Of a DNA stretch of 64,000 bases, positions 31,401-40,097 are shown piece after piece. The stretch is taken from the NCBI RefSeq assembly GCF_018278905.1, contig NZ_CP046600.1, positions 1,116,001-1,180,000 of the forward strand. The letters are read 5' to 3'. The translations under genes and the position numbers were made by a program. How positions within the stretch are numbered: the first letter of the stretch is position 1; each line of letters starts with the position of its first letter. Under the pieces are notes generated by a model. The model saw only the letters and a program-made list of their open reading frames with translations. It ran no database searches and was not told the origin of the DNA. The stretch is from Mycobacterium spongiae. GTDB taxonomy: Bacteria; Actinomycetota; Actinomycetes; Mycobacteriales; Mycobacteriaceae.

Positions 31401-32128
31401 CAACCCTGATCGACCGCGTTGGAACTGAACTCGGTAGGCGGATTCTGCTCGGTATCGGGGAGAGTCGGCTGCAGCCGGTCACGGTCGATTTCAAACGCCA
31501 GCCGCATCTGCTCATCGTCGGGGACAACGAGTGCGGAAAGACCGCCGCGTTGCGCACGCTGTGCGCCGAGATCGTCCGGACCAACTGCGTCGCGGAGGCC
31601 CGACTGTTCATCATCGACTTCCGGCGAACGCTACTTGGCGTCGTCGAATCGGAACACCTGGGCGGCTACGCAATCTCGTCGGCGGCGGTGGATGTGTTGC
31701 TGCCGGGCCTGCTCGATCAGCTGAATATGCGGATGCCCACAGCCGAGGTGAACCAGCCGCAGCTGCAAGCCCGGTCCGGGTGGTCTGGCCCAGACATCTA
31801 TCTGGTGGTCGACGACTACGATCTGGTGGCCACTTCGGCCGGCAATCCGCTGCTTGCTCTGCTCGAATACGTGCCACACGCACAAGATCTCGGTCTGCAC
31901 CTGATCGTGGCCCGACGCAGCGGGGGCGCCGCGCGTGGCTTGTTCGAGCCGCTGGTGGCTAGTTTGCGTGACCTTGGCTGCATGGGGCTGATGATGAGCG
32001 GACGCCCCGACGACGGTGTTCTCTTGGGTTCCTGCCGTCCGATGCCGCTGCCGCCGGGCCGCGCGGTCCTCGTCACCCGCACCGACGACGAGCAGGCTAT
32101 CCAGGTCGCCTGGAGTGCCCCACGATGA
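28424..32128 (+). CDS. eccC4: ESX-4 FtsK/SpoIIIE ATPase EccC4
   Basis: A 1234-residue motor that recognises substrates and powers secretion. It has two N-terminal transmembrane helices ('[18 protein letters not shown]' and the following one), then three FtsK-type ATPase domains with Walker A motifs GATGSGKS (about residue 424), GAPQAGKS (about 758) and GDNECGKT (about 1032). GTG 28424 is the start. EccC4 is a single unsplit protein here. It starts a plus-strand operon that continues through a secretion-associated protein, esxU and esxT. Confidence 0.95.
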   Translation: MPAEIVVEAPPEVPRPTSGDQLVRLVPAIMSVAALAVMVVALVSRTPTTRHPTILAFPIMMLGSLFATAASGRSRRRAVGVDTDRADYFAYLRVLRQTVAEAAESQRVSVYRQHPDPGALWTMIGGPRMWERGSADHEFCSVRVGVGLRPLTTRLVTPPAPPIQRSDPVTVDALRRFLRAHSTIADVPITIRLQAGPITIDGEVERVRGLLRAMICGLAVSHPPDELLISGVVSDRNRVHWDWLKWLPHNQHPRVTDGAGPARMVYPNPQEARSALAGAALPHLVVIVDSDQPVDVGLSHATTLEVGAGGDGMPALLRYRGERETLVRPDHLDSAAALTCARRLAPYRVGDGGWDSRSVVRQGWAQLIGIDDFAAFDPKTLWQDEKNQDHLRVPIGTRLDGEPVELNIKEPAQGGIGPHGLCVGATGSGKSELLRTVALGMMARNSPEVLNLLLVDFKGGATFLDFVSAPHVSAVITNLSDEAPLVARMRDALAGEINRRQQLLRSAGNFVSLAAYDRARRAGAALAALPTLFIVVDEFSELLSQHPDFADMFVAIGRLGRSLGMHLLLASQRLDDGRLRGLEAHLSYRIGLKTLSASESRTVVGTHDAYELPNTPGAGYLRSPTDELTRFHTALVSEPLRLAGDTASHPPLTASVRPFATSVVGSITNRELVESDGAGLLTVLHMVLERLSGHGPAAHQVWLPPLGAPPTLESLLQDADPARGEWAVPIGVVDRPFEQSRTPLTVDVSGAAGNVAVVGAPQAGKSTALCTLIMALAGTHGPHHAQFYCLDFGGGGLSSVRGLPHVGAVANRADRQLVCRMVAECESIVRSRESFFREHGIDSVVTYRRDRAHGCPGSYGEPFGDVFLVIDGWTSLRQEFEAAAESITALAGQGLSFGVHVVLSASRWADIGPSLKDQLGTRIELRLGDPADSELDRKRARQVPCDAPGRGLSRDGKQMLIALPRLDGVDPRRRPGDSVAPPIPLLPERVDYATLIDRVGTELGRRILLGIGESRLQPVTVDFKRQPHLLIVGDNECGKTAALRTLCAEIVRTNCVAEARLFIIDFRRTLLGVVESEHLGGYAISSAAVDVLLPGLLDQLNMRMPTAEVNQPQLQARSGWSGPDIYLVVDDYDLVATSAGNPLLALLEYVPHAQDLGLHLIVARRSGGAARGLFEPLVASLRDLGCMGLMMSGRPDDGVLLGSCRPMPLPPGRAVLVTRTDDEQAIQVAWSAPR

Positions 32129-32135
32129 AGCTGCC

Positions 32136-33380
32136 TTGAACGCGCACCGGGTGGTGATCGAGGCGGGTCCAGCGACGATCCGCCGATTATGTTGCGGCAC
32201 CACAGTGGCCGCTGGTGCCGAAGTCGCCATCGCCGCGCTCGGCGCTATTGACGACGCGGTGGCGGTGGTGGATGACCAGCCGGTGGCCGTTGATTCCCTG
32301 TGGTCGGCCGTGCTGCGGTCGCTGGCGTGCGATCGGGGCCAACCCGTGGTCGTTGTGCATCCCTCGTGGTGGCCGGCGTCGCGCGTGGGTGTGGTCAGCG
32401 CAGCGGCGCGCGCGGGAACGATAGATGTTGCCGCGATATCGCGCGTGCGGTTGCTGGTGCGGGCGTCGTCGGCGAAAACGACTGTGGTGGTGGAGATCAC
32501 CGAACGGTTGGTGGTGGTCACCGGTGCTGAGGTGGTCGCCGTACCACGCCGGATGCGATCCGGGCCTACGGCCCACGAGGTTGCGGGTGTGATCACCAGC
32601 ATGAGCGCCACAGGGCAACCCGGGACCCCCGCGCAGGTGCTGATCGATGTGGCCAGCGGTGTTGCCGGGGCGCCGGATTTCGCTGAATCGATTGCCGACG
32701 AAGTGCGGGCCTCGGGCATCGGGCAGCAGGTGACGATCGTCGACGACGCGTGGCTGGCGCGGCTGGCCCGGGCGATGCACTCGAACGTAGCCAAGCCACG
32801 CTCGGCGCCCGAGCCCGGCGCCAGCACTGTCATTGGTCGGAGATACCGCACGCGTATGCGTCCGGCTGCCGCTGCTGTCCTGACGGTGGTGGCCGTGGCG
32901 GTGCCGTGCGCGGTCGCGGTGATCTGGCGCCGGGCTCCGTCCGCCGAGACGCCGGCGACGTTCTTGGTGGAAGGCCGGGTCGCAGTAGCCATTCCCGACG
33001 ACTGGCTCACCCAGCGGATACTCGCCGGTCCGGGTTCGGCCCGGGTCCAGGTCACATCGCCATCAGATCCCGAGGTGGCGTTGCACGTCACGCAATCGCT
33101 CGTCGCCGGCGAGACACTGGCTGGCGCGGCGGAGCGGTTGAAACGGGCAATCGATGCCGAACCGGCGGGCGTGTTCGTCGACTTCAACCCCTCGGGCAGC
33201 AGCGCGGGCCGAACCGCGGTGACCTACCGCGAAGTCCGTGCCGCGCATCACGTCCGGTGGACCGTGTTGGTCGACGGCTCGGTCCGCATCAGCATCGGGT
33301 GCCAGAGCAGGCCCGGGGCGCAGCACGCAGTTCGCGCCGTATGTGAGCAGGCCGTGCGATCCGCTCACGCCGTTGGTTAG
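32136..33380 (+). CDS. Type VII secretion-associated protein (TIGR03931 type, Rv3446c-like)
   Basis: About 414 residues, with an N-terminal actin/Hsp70-like fold region ('[17 protein letters not shown]', '[18 protein letters not shown]'), a transmembrane helix ('[21 protein letters not shown]') and a C-terminal extracytoplasmic domain around '[12 protein letters not shown]'. It corresponds to the gene between eccC4 and esxU in ESX-4. The start is uncertain: TTG 32136 and GTG 32115 are candidates; earlier residues overlap eccC4 and are a shadow. Role unknown, presumably part of the ESX-4 machine. Confidence 0.82.
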   Translation: MNAHRVVIEAGPATIRRLCCGTTVAAGAEVAIAALGAIDDAVAVVDDQPVAVDSLWSAVLRSLACDRGQPVVVVHPSWWPASRVGVVSAAARAGTIDVAAISRVRLLVRASSAKTTVVVEITERLVVVTGAEVVAVPRRMRSGPTAHEVAGVITSMSATGQPGTPAQVLIDVASGVAGAPDFAESIADEVRASGIGQQVTIVDDAWLARLARAMHSNVAKPRSAPEPGASTVIGRRYRTRMRPAAAAVLTVVAVAVPCAVAVIWRRAPSAETPATFLVEGRVAVAIPDDWLTQRILAGPGSARVQVTSPSDPEVALHVTQSLVAGETLAGAAERLKRAIDAEPAGVFVDFNPSGSSAGRTAVTYREVRAAHHVRWTVLVDGSVRISIGCQSRPGAQHAVRAVCEQAVRSAHAVG

Positions 33381-33465
33381 CGCGGGTATGAGCCGGCCGA
33401 TCAGTTGGAACCAACTGAGGTTGGCGGTGGTCATACCTGGTAACAGGTCTAGGGGAGGGGGACAG

Positions 33466-33783
33466 GTGAGCGGATCGAACACGCTGAGCGCCGACTTTGA
33501 CTTGATGCGTTCGGTCGCGAGCACGACCGACGCACGCAACGAGGAGATCCGGGTGATGCTGCAGTCGTTCATCGGCCGTATGAGCAGCGTGCCGCGGTCA
33601 GTGTGGGGTGGGCTCGCGGCCGCGCGTTTCAAGGATGTCCTCGAACGCTGGGACGCCGAGTCGGCGAGGCTCTACCGCGTCCTGCACACGATCGCCGAAA
33701 CGATTCGACACAACGAGGGCGCATTGCGCGAAGCCAGCCAATCCCATGCCCACAGCATTGCCGTGGCCGGCGGAGATCTGTGA
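33466..33783 (+). CDS. esxU: ESAT-6-like protein EsxU
   Basis: A 105-residue WXG100-family protein, first of the ESX-4 substrate pair. '[25 protein letters not shown]' and '[21 protein letters not shown]' form the helix-turn-helix; the turn reads WGG instead of WXG. GTG 33466 follows AGGGGAGGGGGACAG, a strong ribosome-binding site. It is 85 bases after the upstream gene and 16 before esxT. Confidence 0.93.
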   Translation: MSGSNTLSADFDLMRSVASTTDARNEEIRVMLQSFIGRMSSVPRSVWGGLAAARFKDVLERWDAESARLYRVLHTIAETIRHNEGALREASQSHAHSIAVAGGDL

Positions 33784-33799
33784 TCGGGGGCGATGATCC

Positions 33800-34096
33800 A
33801 TGGACCCCGCTGTCTCCTACAACTTTGGCGAGATCGAATACTGCGTTCGCCAGGAAATCCATAGCACCTGGTCGCGTTTCAACGCTGCACTGGACGAACT
33901 GAGGTCGCAGATCGCGCCGCTGCACCAGCTCTGGACCCGAGAGGCGGCAGCCGCATATCAGGTCGAGCAACTCAAGTGGCATCAGGCAGCGCACGCGCTC
34001 AACGAGATCTTGCTCGATCTGGGAAACGCCGTCCGCGACGGGGCCGCCGACGTCGAGAGCGCGGACCGGCGAGCCGCCGGCATCTGGACGCGATAG
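33800..34096 (+). CDS. esxT: ESAT-6-like protein EsxT
   Basis: A 98-residue partner of EsxU. The two helices flank the turn 'LWTREAAAAYQVEQLKWHQ', which keeps the Trp but not the strict W-x-G. The YxxxD/E-type C-terminal secretion signal is not obvious. ATG 33800 follows GGGGGCGATGATCC. It is the last gene of the ESX-4 plus-strand operon, and a strong hairpin follows. Confidence 0.93.
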   Translation: MDPAVSYNFGEIEYCVRQEIHSTWSRFNAALDELRSQIAPLHQLWTREAAAAYQVEQLKWHQAAHALNEILLDLGNAVRDGAADVESADRRAAGIWTR

Positions 34097-34113
34097 CGAC
34101 GAGCATCTGGACT

Positions 34114-34155
34114 CTGTGTGGGTCCCGACGGAGGAGAGCCGTCGGGACCACACAG
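34114..34155 (+). terminator. Intrinsic terminator of the ESX-4 operon
   Basis: An 18-base arm (34114-34131) and a 17-base arm (34139-34155) form a GC-rich stem with one bulged G and a 7-base loop, starting 17 bases after the esxT stop. There is no U-tract, which is common for mycobacterial terminators. Confidence 0.75.
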
Positions 34156-34378
34156 TCATCCACATCGGTGGTGGCAGTCGGTTGGGCCAACGCCGGGGCA
34201 TTTTGACCTGCGCGGATGCCCATCGGTAAGCTGCTGGGGTTGGCGTGCGGGTACGCCGGGGCTCGGGTCAATGTCGGTCGCTGAGAACAACCCCACCCTT
34301 AACGCCTGACCGGCGCCCGGGTCGCACCGGGATCCACAGCCTGACAAACAGGCCCGCAGAGAAAGAGTGGTAAGCGCT

Positions 34379-34822
34379 GTGCCTACATACGCGCCCAAGG
34401 CGGGTGACACCACGAGGTCGTGGTACGTCATCGACGCTACGGACGTCGTGCTTGGCCGCCTTGCCGTCGCAGCAGCCAACCTGCTGCGGGGCAAGCACAA
34501 GCCGACGTTCGCTCCCAACGTCGATGGTGGTGACTTCGTCATCGTCATCAACGCCGACAAGGTCGCCGTCAGCGGCGACAAATTGCAGAAGAAGATGGCG
34601 TATCGCCACTCCGGTTATCCCGGTGGCCTGCACAAACGCACGATTGGCGAGCTGATGCAAGACCACCCGGACCGCGTGGTGGAGAAAGCGATCGTGGGCA
34701 TGCTGCCCAAGAACAAGCTCAGCCGGCAGATCCAGCGCAAGCTTCGCGTCTACGCGGGCCCGGAGCATCCACACACCGCCCAGCAGCCGGTTCCCTACGA
34801 GATCAAGCAGGTGGCGCAATGA
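34379..34822 (+). CDS. rplM: Ribosomal protein L13 (uL13)
   Basis: A 147-residue 50S protein: '[29 protein letters not shown]', '[17 protein letters not shown]' and '[24 protein letters not shown]' are canonical. GTG 34379 ([10 protein letters not shown]) is the start; GAGAAAGAGTGG lies upstream. Its stop overlaps the rpsI start by four bases, so rplM and rpsI are coupled as in nearly all bacteria. Confidence 0.97.
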   Translation: MPTYAPKAGDTTRSWYVIDATDVVLGRLAVAAANLLRGKHKPTFAPNVDGGDFVIVINADKVAVSGDKLQKKMAYRHSGYPGGLHKRTIGELMQDHPDRVVEKAIVGMLPKNKLSRQIQRKLRVYAGPEHPHTAQQPVPYEIKQVAQ

Positions 34823-35301
34823 CCGGAACCGAAACCACCGAAGCCCCAGAAACCCCAGCAGACCCAGGCGCGTCGCTGGAGAGCCAGGCCGCCCAGAGCG
34901 AATCACTCGTTCTCGAAAGGCCCATCCAGACCGTTGGCCGGCGCAAGGAAGCCGTGGTCCGGGTGCGGCTGGTGCCCGGCACCGGCAAGTTCGACCTCAA
35001 CGGCCGCAGCCTGGAGGACTACTTCCCCAACAAGGTCCACCAGCAGCTCATCAAGGCTCCGCTCGTCACTGTGGAGCGGGTGGAAAGCTTCGACATCTTT
35101 GCCCTCCTCAGCGGCGGCGGCCCGTCGGGTCAGGCAGGTGCATTGCGTTTGGGCATCGCGCGAGCGTTGATCCTTGCCTCGCCGCAGGACCGGCCCGCGC
35201 TGAAGAAGGCGGGCTTCCTCACCCGGGATCCGCGTGCCACGGAGCGCAAGAAGTACGGCCTGAAGAAGGCCCGGAAGGCGCCGCAGTACAGCAAACGCTG
35301 A
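34819..35301 (+). CDS. rpsI: Ribosomal protein S9 (uS9)
   Basis: A 160-residue 30S protein. A Glu/Thr/Pro-rich N-terminal extension of about 35 residues precedes the core '[21 protein letters not shown]', '[19 protein letters not shown]' and '[29 protein letters not shown]', whose C-terminal tail reaches the P-site tRNA. The extension is typical of mycobacteria. Confidence 0.97.
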   Translation: MTGTETTEAPETPADPGASLESQAAQSESLVLERPIQTVGRRKEAVVRVRLVPGTGKFDLNGRSLEDYFPNKVHQQLIKAPLVTVERVESFDIFALLSGGGPSGQAGALRLGIARALILASPQDRPALKKAGFLTRDPRATERKKYGLKKARKAPQYSKR

Positions 35302-35463
35302 TCAGCGATCACTTTCTGGCCGCGACCGTGCATCGTCCTGGGCACCATTACGCGTCGTTGTCGGCGTGTCGGCGCGGGATCACGCGCGGTTGCGGTCAGA
35401 TGCGATCAAGCTATGAAGGTGCACTCTAGGTGCACGACCGTCAATTGTGAGAGGTTTGTCCTC

Positions 35464-36801
35464 ATGGGTCGACTATTCGGCACCGATGGTGTGCGCGGGG
35501 TCGCCAATCACGAGTTGACCGCCGAGTTGGCCCTGACGCTGGGAGCCGCGGCGGCGCGGCGCCTGGCAAGTTCGGCCGCGCCTGGCCGGCGGATTGCCGT
35601 GATTGGTCGTGATCCGCGGGCCAGCGGCGAAATGCTGGAGGCCGCCGTGATCGCGGGCCTGACGAGTGAGGGCGTCGATGCGTTGCGGGTCGGGGTGCTC
35701 CCCACGCCCGCGGTGGCCTACCTGACCGGTGCCTATGATGCCGATTTCGGGGTGATGATCTCGGCGTCGCACAATCCGATGGCGGACAATGGGATCAAGA
35801 TCTTCGGGCCCGGCGGCCGCAAACTGGACGACGACACCGAGGATCAGATCGAGCGGCTCGTTGCGGCCGGCCCCGGGTCGCGCCCGGTTGGCGCCGGAAT
35901 TGGCCGGGTCGTCGACGCCGAGGATGCAGCGGAACGGTACTTGCGCCATATCGGTAAGGCGGCGACACAGCCGCTCGATGGGTTGACGGTGGTCGTTGAC
36001 TGTGCCCATGGCGCCGCGTCGTCGGCGGCGCCCCGCGCTTACCAGGCGGCCGGTGCGCGGGTCATCGCGATCAATGCCGATCCGAACGGCCTGAACATCA
36101 ATGACGCTTGTGGATCGACGCATCTGGACTCGCTGCGGGCCGCGGTTATTGCCCACGGCGCCGACCTGGGTCTGGCGCACGACGGCGATGCCGACCGGTG
36201 CCTGGCGATCGATGCTGGCGGTGACCTTGTCGACGGCGACGCCATCATGGTGGTCCTGGCGCTGGCGATGGCCGAAGCCGGCGAGCTGGCCTCCGAGACG
36301 CTGGTCGCCACCGTGATGAGCAACCTAGGGCTGCACCTGGCCATGCGTTCGGCCGGTGTCACGGTCCGCACAACGGGTGTGGGTGACCGCTACGTCTTGG
36401 AGGAATTGCGTGCCGGTGACTACAGCCTTGGCGGCGAGCAATCGGGCCATATCGTCATGCCGGCTTTGGGCTCCACCGGCGACGGCATCGTCACCGGCCT
36501 GCGATTGATGACTCGGATGGTGCAGACCGGCTCACCGCTGGCCGCGTTGGCGTCGGCGATGCAATCGTTGCCGCAGGTGCTGATCAACGTCGAGGTCGCT
36601 GACAAGGCGACTGCCGCCGCGGCCCCCTCGGTCCAGGCGGCGGTCGACCTAGCGGCGGCCGAATTGGGTGACACCGGTCGGATCTTGTTGCGCCCCTCCG
36701 GAACTGAGCCCATGATTCGGGTGATGGTGGAGGCGGCCGATGAGGCTATCGCGAAGCGGTTGGCCGTCAGTGTTGCCGACGCGGTGAGCGCTGCACGCTG
36801 A
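35464..36801 (+). CDS. glmM: Phosphoglucosamine mutase
   Basis: Converts glucosamine-6-phosphate to glucosamine-1-phosphate for UDP-GlcNAc and peptidoglycan synthesis. 445 residues with the catalytic phosphoserine loop '[14 protein letters not shown]', the metal site 'DGDADR', the sugar loop 'GGEQSGHI' and the phosphate loop '[14 protein letters not shown]'. ATG 35464 ([12 protein letters not shown]) is preceded by GAGAGG; the longer frame is rejected. GlmS, the preceding enzyme of this pathway, is encoded 4.6 kb downstream. Confidence 0.97.
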   Translation: MGRLFGTDGVRGVANHELTAELALTLGAAAARRLASSAAPGRRIAVIGRDPRASGEMLEAAVIAGLTSEGVDALRVGVLPTPAVAYLTGAYDADFGVMISASHNPMADNGIKIFGPGGRKLDDDTEDQIERLVAAGPGSRPVGAGIGRVVDAEDAAERYLRHIGKAATQPLDGLTVVVDCAHGAASSAAPRAYQAAGARVIAINADPNGLNINDACGSTHLDSLRAAVIAHGADLGLAHDGDADRCLAIDAGGDLVDGDAIMVVLALAMAEAGELASETLVATVMSNLGLHLAMRSAGVTVRTTGVGDRYVLEELRAGDYSLGGEQSGHIVMPALGSTGDGIVTGLRLMTRMVQTGSPLAALASAMQSLPQVLINVEVADKATAAAAPSVQAAVDLAAAELGDTGRILLRPSGTEPMIRVMVEAADEAIAKRLAVSVADAVSAAR

Positions 36802-36847
36802 CCCCCGCGGCTGTGCCGACGGTGCCGGTGGAACCCCGTGACGTTGC

Positions 36848-37186
36848 GTGGCGTCGGAGTATTACGTGGGACCCGATTGCGCAAACAGCGGTAGATGTGT
36901 AGGCGTTGATGTCACGGCGGTGTACGCGGTGGCCGACCGTATGGTCGCCGCCGCCGACGTGATCGACGACGCCGTCGCGAACCACCTGGCGGGGCTGGTT
37001 TTCGGCGGGGCCTGCGCCGGTGAGGCCCACGTCGCGCGCGCCGAGGCGCTGCGCGCCGCGCTCGACCGGCTGGTGGCTGAGTTGTCGCGGTGGTCACGGG
37101 CCGCGGCCGAGATCGCTGCCGCCTTGCGGGCTGCGGCAAACCGCTATGCCGATGCCGACCTGGACGCCGCGACCCGTATCGCGTGA
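36848..37186 (+). CDS. EspC-like / WXG-related small protein (Rv3440c-like)
   Basis: About 112 residues forming an Ala-rich helical hairpin ('AVYAVADRMVAAADVIDDAV', 'ALRAALDRLVAELSRWSRAAAEIAAALRAAANRY'), reminiscent of small ESX-associated proteins. GTG 36848 is the longest start; the Cys-containing first 18 residues (PDCANSGRC) are not expected in such proteins, so the true start may be further in. Its stop overlaps the next start by four bases (GTGA), so they form a translational pair. The function is unknown. Confidence 0.65.
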   Translation: MASEYYVGPDCANSGRCVGVDVTAVYAVADRMVAAADVIDDAVANHLAGLVFGGACAGEAHVARAEALRAALDRLVAELSRWSRAAAEIAAALRAAANRYADADLDAATRIA

Positions 37187-38538
37187 CCGTGGCTGACTGG
37201 CTAGACGTCGCCGGGCGCCTGGAAGAGGGCCGGCCCGCCGTCGAACACACCCAACGCTACGTGCAGGCTTGCCGAGCGGTCGGCTACGAACATCCCGACC
37301 TGACCTCGCGCCCTGCCCAGATCCGCGACTGGTACGACAGTGAAGAGGGACTGGACCTGCGCGCGCTGGACCGTGACTGCGTCCACCTGGAGGCTGCGGC
37401 CATCGCGATCACCGAAGCTTCCCGGATACAGCGCGGCCAGGCTGCCGCGCTGGCGGCGGCATGGACGGGGCGGGGCGGCGACTGTGCGGTTGGCTTCGTG
37501 CACCGTCATTGCGAAGCCGGAAACGCCCTGGCCGTTGAAGTCCGCGCCGCCGCGCTGCACTGCCGATCGCTGCGCGACGACCTATGGCATCTGGTCGACG
37601 CGAAAGTGGCGGCGGCGATCGCCATCGACGATCGCACGCTGGCACAGCGACCGGCGTGGTTAGCCGCCGCGGCCGCGGTCACCACCGGCGCAACGGACGC
37701 AACCGAAGCCGACGAACTGGTTCGCCATCACATTAAGCCGTACGTAGACAACGATATTCGCGTTGACTGGCTGACAGCGATGCGTTCGACGCTGACCCGG
37801 GCGGCCGCGTCCTACGACACGGTCACCGACCGGCTGGCAAGCGCGCCGCGAGCAGACTTCGAGATTCCGGGCGATCTCTGGTTTGACCGCGAATCCCCGG
37901 ACTTGCCCCTGCCGGCCGAGCCCACGACAGGGCCCACTACAGGGCCCACTACAGGGCCCACTACAGGGGTGGTGACCGCACCCGCCGCCGTCCTTCCCGC
38001 GCAGCGGTCAGACGGCGTTCCCCCCGCGCCCCCGGCGCCCCCGGATTCCGGTCCCGCGTTCGCCGTGGACTCTGCGATCCCGACCGGTGCCGGCAGCGCG
38101 AGCGGCTTTGGGAATGCTGGCGGCATCGATGCTGTCGGCGGACTTGCGGGGCTTGCCAGCCGGATCGTCGCCGCGATGGGAGACCTGCTGGGTTCGGCGG
38201 CTGGCCAGCTCACCGATCCGCTAGCGGCCGACGATCCCGTGGGCACCCTGGACGGGTCGGATGCCGCCGACGAGTCAGCGCACGCCGACGATCCGGGAGA
38301 GCCCGAGCGGAGCGAGGAACCCGATCGGGAAGACGGTCGGGCGAACGCCGAGGAACCACAACTCGGCGAGCAGGCCGTCGGCGTCGTTGGGGAAGCCGCG
38401 ACGCCACCGGTTGTCGAACCGCCCCCAGCTGGCGCGCCGCCGGTCTCCCCCGCACCGGCGGCGCCGCCGCACCCACCGGCAGAAGCATCAACCCCGTGTG
38501 AGATCGCCGCCGATGAACTTCCGAACGCAGGGCAATAG
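37183..38538 (+). CDS. Ala/Pro-rich protein with helical N-terminus (Rv3439c-like)
   Basis: A 451-residue protein. Residues 1-240 form a helical domain resembling ESX-associated EspB-like proteins ('AAALAAAWTGRGGDCAVGFVHRH' has a W-x-G turn). A low-complexity Pro-, Thr- and Gly-rich linker (four PTTG units, about residues 246-261) and a Gly/Ala-rich part follow, and the C-terminal 100 residues are acidic and Pro-rich. There is no clear signal peptide, consistent with type VII export or a cytoplasmic role. GTG 37183 is translationally coupled to the upstream small gene. Function unknown. Confidence 0.75.
   Translation: MTVADWLDVAGRLEEGRPAVEHTQRYVQACRAVGYEHPDLTSRPAQIRDWYDSEEGLDLRALDRDCVHLEAAAIAITEASRIQRGQAAALAAAWTGRGGDCAVGFVHRHCEAGNALAVEVRAAALHCRSLRDDLWHLVDAKVAAAIAIDDRTLAQRPAWLAAAAAVTTGATDATEADELVRHHIKPYVDNDIRVDWLTAMRSTLTRAAASYDTVTDRLASAPRADFEIPGDLWFDRESPDLPLPAEPTTGPTTGPTTGPTTGVVTAPAAVLPAQRSDGVPPAPPAPPDSGPAFAVDSAIPTGAGSASGFGNAGGIDAVGGLAGLASRIVAAMGDLLGSAAGQLTDPLAADDPVGTLDGSDAADESAHADDPGEPERSEEPDREDGRANAEEPQLGEQAVGVVGEAATPPVVEPPPAGAPPVSPAPAAPPHPPAEASTPCEIAADELPNAGQ
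37919..37966 (+). repeat. 12-bp tandem repeat (4 copies) inside the Pro-rich linker
   Basis: Units of form (A/G)GCCCAC(G/T)ACAG occupy 37919-37930, 37931-37942, 37943-37954 and 37955-37966. The last three are identical and the first differs at two positions. Each unit adds four residues (PTTG), so copy-number change keeps the frame. Confidence 0.9.
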
Positions 38539-38553
38539 CAGTTCCGAAGGACC

Positions 38554-38584
38554 GCAGCTCGAGAAAAAGCGCAGCTCGAGAAAA
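38554..38584 (+). repeat. 14-base direct repeat, 17-base period
   Basis: GCAGCTCGAGAAAA occurs at 38554-38567 and 38571-38584, separated by AGC, just after the stop of the Ala/Pro-rich gene and before the convergent hydrolase-like gene. No function is evident. Confidence 0.8.
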
Positions 38585-38595
38585 GTTGTCCGGAG

Positions 38596-39435
38596 CTACT
38601 TCAGTAGTGCGACGATCTTCTCTTCCGGGGTGACCGGTGGCGCCTCGAGATCGACCGGATCCGTCTTGGGCAGCGCCACATCAGGATCGGCGAAGTCGCG
38701 GTAGGTTTTGTCGCCGGCAAGGGTGGCGAGTAGATACCCGGTCAGCAAAGCCCGCACTGTGCGCTGGGTACCGCGATGCGATCCGGCTAACCCGATCGCC
38801 TTGGACAGTCGCCTGCCCTCGACCAGCCCGCGAGCCTCGGCTTTGCTGACGATACGGAGCGTGGCGGTGTCCCACGCCTGAGAAAGTCCCAGGGCGTTGG
38901 AATTCAGCGTCGTGGGATCTCCCGGCGCGCTCAGGATCAACCCCGGGACCTTCAGGGTGGCTGCTGGCTGTTCCGCCGGCGGATTGGTCACTGTGGGGAA
39001 GATCGCTGCCACGGCCGACGTCCGGGCCGGCATACCCGCGGCCGCGAACACGGCCGCCGAGCCGCCAAAGCCGTGGCCGAGTAGGCCGAGCTTTGCGGGA
39101 TGCACGCCGATATTGCCGGACCCGAGGCGCACGCCCGCGACGATGTCGAGGGCAACCCCCAGGTCATAGGCAAGGTTGAGCACTGACGGCACCAGTCCGC
39201 GCTGGGTGTCGGGAGCGGCGGCCACGATGCCCCACGACGCGAGATGCTCCAGTAGAGCCTGGTAGCCGGAGGCGCCGGTGAGCCAGTCGTGACCGAACGC
39301 GACGCCTGGCAGGTTCAGTCCGGTTTCCGGGGTATACACCACGCCGGGTAGGCCGGCAAAGGCCAGGTCGCCGCGCAAAACGCGGTGCGGACCACGGCGT
39401 TGCAGGGCGGCGACGAGCTTGCGGATGCGGGCCAC
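38596..39435 (-). CDS. Alpha/beta-hydrolase-fold protein lacking the nucleophile serine (Rv3438-like)
   Basis: A 279-residue protein of the dienelactone hydrolase/PET-hydrolase type: 'GVVYTPETGLNLPGVAFGHDWLTGASGY' (oxyanion region) and 'LASWGIVAAAPDT'. The nucleophile elbow reads GHGFGG at residues 120-125, with Gly122 in place of the Ser expected in GHSxGG. A possible catalytic Asp ('LSAPGDPTT') and His ('AGSHRG') remain. It is therefore either inactive as a serine hydrolase or uses other chemistry. ATG 39435. It is divergent from a GbsR regulator, with 126 bases between starts. Confidence 0.8.
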   Translation of the reverse strand: MARIRKLVAALQRRGPHRVLRGDLAFAGLPGVVYTPETGLNLPGVAFGHDWLTGASGYQALLEHLASWGIVAAAPDTQRGLVPSVLNLAYDLGVALDIVAGVRLGSGNIGVHPAKLGLLGHGFGGSAAVFAAAGMPARTSAVAAIFPTVTNPPAEQPAATLKVPGLILSAPGDPTTLNSNALGLSQAWDTATLRIVSKAEARGLVEGRRLSKAIGLAGSHRGTQRTVRALLTGYLLATLAGDKTYRDFADPDVALPKTDPVDLEAPPVTPEEKIVALLK

Positions 39436-39538
39436 CCGTTGACGTTAGCGGATGATGCGACTGCGCTGCGGTGCACGTCCAAGCGTGGCGTTGGGCACCG
39501 CTACTGGTGCGGCATCCGTGAAAGCAACAAAAGCATGT

Positions 39539-39560
39539 AATTTCAGACTACAGTGAAACT
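39539..39560 (+). promoter_or_regulatory. Operator-like palindrome over a leaderless promoter of the GbsR gene
   Basis: AATTTCA (39539-39545), eight bases, then TGAAACT (39554-39560): the arms match at six of seven positions. TACAGT (39549-39554) is a -10-like hexamer seven bases before GTG 39562, as expected for a leaderless mRNA. The regulator bound here would cover the -10, suggesting autorepression. Confidence 0.6.
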
Positions 39561-39561
39561 T

Positions 39562-40062
39562 GTGAGTGTCGACGAGAGCACGTGTGCTGCTGAGTCCGAC
39601 GCCGAGATTATGGACTTCGTCGAGCAGATGGGCGGGTACTTCGAGGCCAATGGCCTGACCCGGCTGGCTGGGCGGCTGCTGGGGTGGTTGCTGGTGTGTG
39701 AACCCGAGCGGCAGTCCTCGGAAGAGCTGGCGGCGGCCCTCGGTGCGAGCAGTGGCGGGATCAGTACGAACGCCCGAATGTTGAGCCAGTTCGGATTCAT
39801 CGAGCGGCTCGCCGTGGCGGGGGACCGGCGCACGTTTTTCCGGCTGAGGCCGAACGCGTTCGCCGCCGGTGAGCGCCAGCGCATCCGCACCATGGCCGAT
39901 CTGCAGGCCATGGCCGACGCCGGACTGCACGCGCTACGCGGGTCTGCGCCGGAGCGTGGACGCAGGCTGCGCGAGATGCGGGATCTGACGGCCTACATGG
40001 AATCGGTTCTGGCTACCGCCCTGGATGAGTTTCGGGGTCACTCGGCTGCAGACCCACCGTGA
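39562..40062 (+). CDS. GbsR/MarR-family transcriptional regulator
   Basis: About 166 residues with a winged helix: 'MGGYFEANGLTRLAGRLLGWLLVCEPERQSSEELAAAL' followed by the recognition segment 'GASSGGISTNARMLSQFGFIERL' and wing 'AGDRRTFFRL'. This is the GbsR type. The start is ambiguous: GTG 39553 lies inside the operator-like palindrome, while GTG 39562 fits a leaderless start and is preferred. It probably controls itself and the P450 gene 35 bases downstream, which has its own AAAGGA ribosome-binding site. Confidence 0.82.
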   Translation: MSVDESTCAAESDAEIMDFVEQMGGYFEANGLTRLAGRLLGWLLVCEPERQSSEELAAALGASSGGISTNARMLSQFGFIERLAVAGDRRTFFRLRPNAFAAGERQRIRTMADLQAMADAGLHALRGSAPERGRRLREMRDLTAYMESVLATALDEFRGHSAADPP

Positions 40063-40097
40063 GCGCGCTCGAGAGGCCCACCGAGAAAGGAACACCC

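Noticed and set aside
31631..33187. A 518-residue minus-strand open frame opposite eccC4 and the following gene
   Set aside because: Thr/Ser/Ala-rich shadow of real plus-strand genes; no family signature.
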